Shown here: piece by piece, positions 63,098 to 64,000 of the stretch
Layout: each line of letters starts with the position of its first letter
Position numbering within the stretch: position 1 is the first letter of the stretch
Assembly: GCA_018335755.1 (NCBI GenBank)
Contig: JAGXRK010000045.1
Coordinates: 1-64,000, forward strand
Reading direction: 5' to 3'
Length of the DNA: 64,000 bases
Origin: Ignavibacterium sp.
Lineage (GTDB): Bacteria; Bacteroidota; Ignavibacteria; Ignavibacteriales; Ignavibacteriaceae
Notes under the pieces: generated by a model
What the model saw: the letters and a program-made list of their open reading frames with translations, nothing else
Told to the model about the DNA's origin: nothing
The model's database searches: none
Program-made: the position numbers and the translations under genes

Positions 63098-63210
63098 ATG
63101 GAGGGGAACGTTCATTTACATTAATTTGTGTCATTTTTTGACCCCTTCTGCTATTATGTTCTTACCTGCTATATACATTTAAGTTATTTTGAGTTGCAGG
63201 TAGTGAATAA

Positions 63211-64000
63211 TTATTTAATGAGCACCATTTTCTTTACTGACTCAAAAATTTCTCCGTTTATTCCTTCTGCTATTAATCTAAAAAAATAAACACCACTAGG
63301 ATTGTCTGAAGCATTAAATTCAAAATTGTAATGTCCTGCTACTAAATCTTCGTTTATTAAACCAGTTATTTCTTTTCCGAGTATATCGAATATCTTTAAT
63401 GTTACTTTAGAATCCACTTTTAAAATGAAATTTATTTTTGTTAAAGGGTTAAATGGATTGGGAAAATTCTGAAAAAGATGGAAATCATTTCCATTCAAAA
63501 ACTCAACTTCTATCTCATTGCTGTATTCAGATTGACCATTATAGTCAATTTGTTTAAGACGATATTGATATTTGCCAAATTTAGATAATTCATCATTATA
63601 GTAGTAATGATTTACTGATGTAGAAGTACCGACACCATTGATAAAAGCTAAATTTGTCCAATCAACTTCATCATCATTTTTTCTTTGTATAAAAAATCCT
63701 TGGTTGTTGGTTTCGGTAGCAGTAATCCATTTCAGTGCAACGATATTTCTTTCCAGCTCAGAATTAAAACTAATCAGTTCCACTGGTACATCTTTATCAA
63801 AATATTTTAAAACTAAGCCCAACTCACCAACTGCATAACCAATACCTGCATCGAGTAAACTAAGTCTATTTATTCTTACTCCATTTAATTCAGTAAATTC
63901 TTCCCAGTCTTCCCCGGAATTTATTGAACGATAATTCGTGAATCCTGTAACAAAGATAATATCATCATAATGACTAAATCGCGCAGCAATACTATAGCCT
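63211..64000 (-). CDS. T9SS type A sorting domain protein, 5' end beyond the window
   Basis: The frame stays open to base 64000, so only the 3' part (about 262 codons) is seen and the start is outside. The N-terminal visible part has Ycf48/BNR-like repeats (IIFVTGFTNYRSINSGEDW and IGYAVGELGLVLKYF). Next comes the Fn3-like module common before sorting domains (VPVELISFNS, LKWITATETNNQGFFIQRK). The T9SS domain follows, with FQNFPNPFNPLTKINF and terminal ESVKKMVLIK. It should be secreted and anchored at the cell surface by T9SS. An internal TTG at 63822 is not a credible start. Confidence 0.88.
   Translation of the reverse strand, partial: GYSIAARFSHYDDIIFVTGFTNYRSINSGEDWEEFTELNGVRINRLSLLDAGIGYAVGELGLVLKYFDKDVPVELISFNSELERNIVALKWITATETNNQGFFIQRKNDDEVDWTNLAFINGVGTSTSVNHYYYNDELSKFGKYQYRLKQIDYNGQSEYSNEIEVEFLNGNDFHLFQNFPNPFNPLTKINFILKVDSKVTLKIFDILGKEITGLINEDLVAGHYNFEFNASDNPSGVYFFRLIAEGINGEIFESVKKMVLIK

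Noticed and set aside
1..64000. CRISPR array, tRNA/rRNA gene, insertion sequence or prophage
   Set aside because: No regularly spaced repeats, no tRNA-like clover-leaf in the intergenic gaps, and no transposase or phage protein among the reading frames.

Overview
The window reads as a stretch of chromosome from an AT-rich, Gram-negative bacterium of the Bacteroidota/Chlorobi lineage, most likely a non-phototrophic Ignavibacteria relative. The evidence is: two proteins ending in type IX secretion (T9SS) type A sorting domains with the NYPNPFNP-type motif; a fused LpxC-FabZ lipid A/fatty acid enzyme; an S46 dipeptidyl-peptidase; an AAA_32-type Lon protease; and frequent Shine-Dalgarno (SD) sequences of the AAGGAG type. 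No rRNA, tRNA, CRISPR array, insertion sequence or phage gene was found. The taxonomic call is an inference from gene content.

Layout. 1-6352: S46 peptidase, a small double zinc-ribbon protein, phosphomannomutase, a DUF2911 lipoprotein and a class V aminotransferase. 6468-12196 (+): lonB-like protease, pyruvate kinase, a radical SAM AmrS-like enzyme and a short-chain dehydrogenase, closely packed. 12334-13418: tsaC and rpmB, divergent. 13495-19674 (-): a translation-centred block, prs-rplY-pth-hppA, then rpsF-ssb-rpsR-rplI, bounded by a bidirectional terminator after rpmB/rplI and a strong promoter before prs. 19817-20860: a lipoprotein with a C-terminal membrane helix, and an FmdB zinc-ribbon protein.

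20931-41971 (-): envelope biogenesis. One tightly overlapped set is hldE1/rfaE1 kinase - rfaE2 adenylyltransferase - tamB - rnr - a 1052-residue metalloprotease/propeller/barrel protein. A second set is uppS - bamA - ompH - (terminator) - ompH - lpxD - lpxC/fabZ - lpxA - lipM-like octanoyltransferase - propeller protein. Together they build undecaprenyl phosphate, lipid A, LPS core heptose and outer-membrane proteins.

42147-43552 (-): a lexA operon with two palindromic operators on its promoter. Downstream it carries two small uncharacterised genes, one with a WYL-like fold and one faintly nuclease-like. This is the best candidate for an undescribed system: a LexA-controlled damage-response cassette. 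43582-46650 (-): alkaline phosphatase, branched-chain aminotransferase, MlaE-type permease. 46910-50320 (+): a soluble multi-PAS hybrid histidine kinase with a TTG start.

50317-64000 (-): secreted and accessory genes. They are an unknown exported protein, a secreted glycan-debranching GH13 enzyme, a 7-helix membrane protein overlapped with a small unknown gene, fumC, two tandem paralogous von Willebrand A lipoproteins, an M14 carboxypeptidase, a frameshifted TIGR03790/T9SS protein and the 3' part of another T9SS cargo protein that runs off the right edge.
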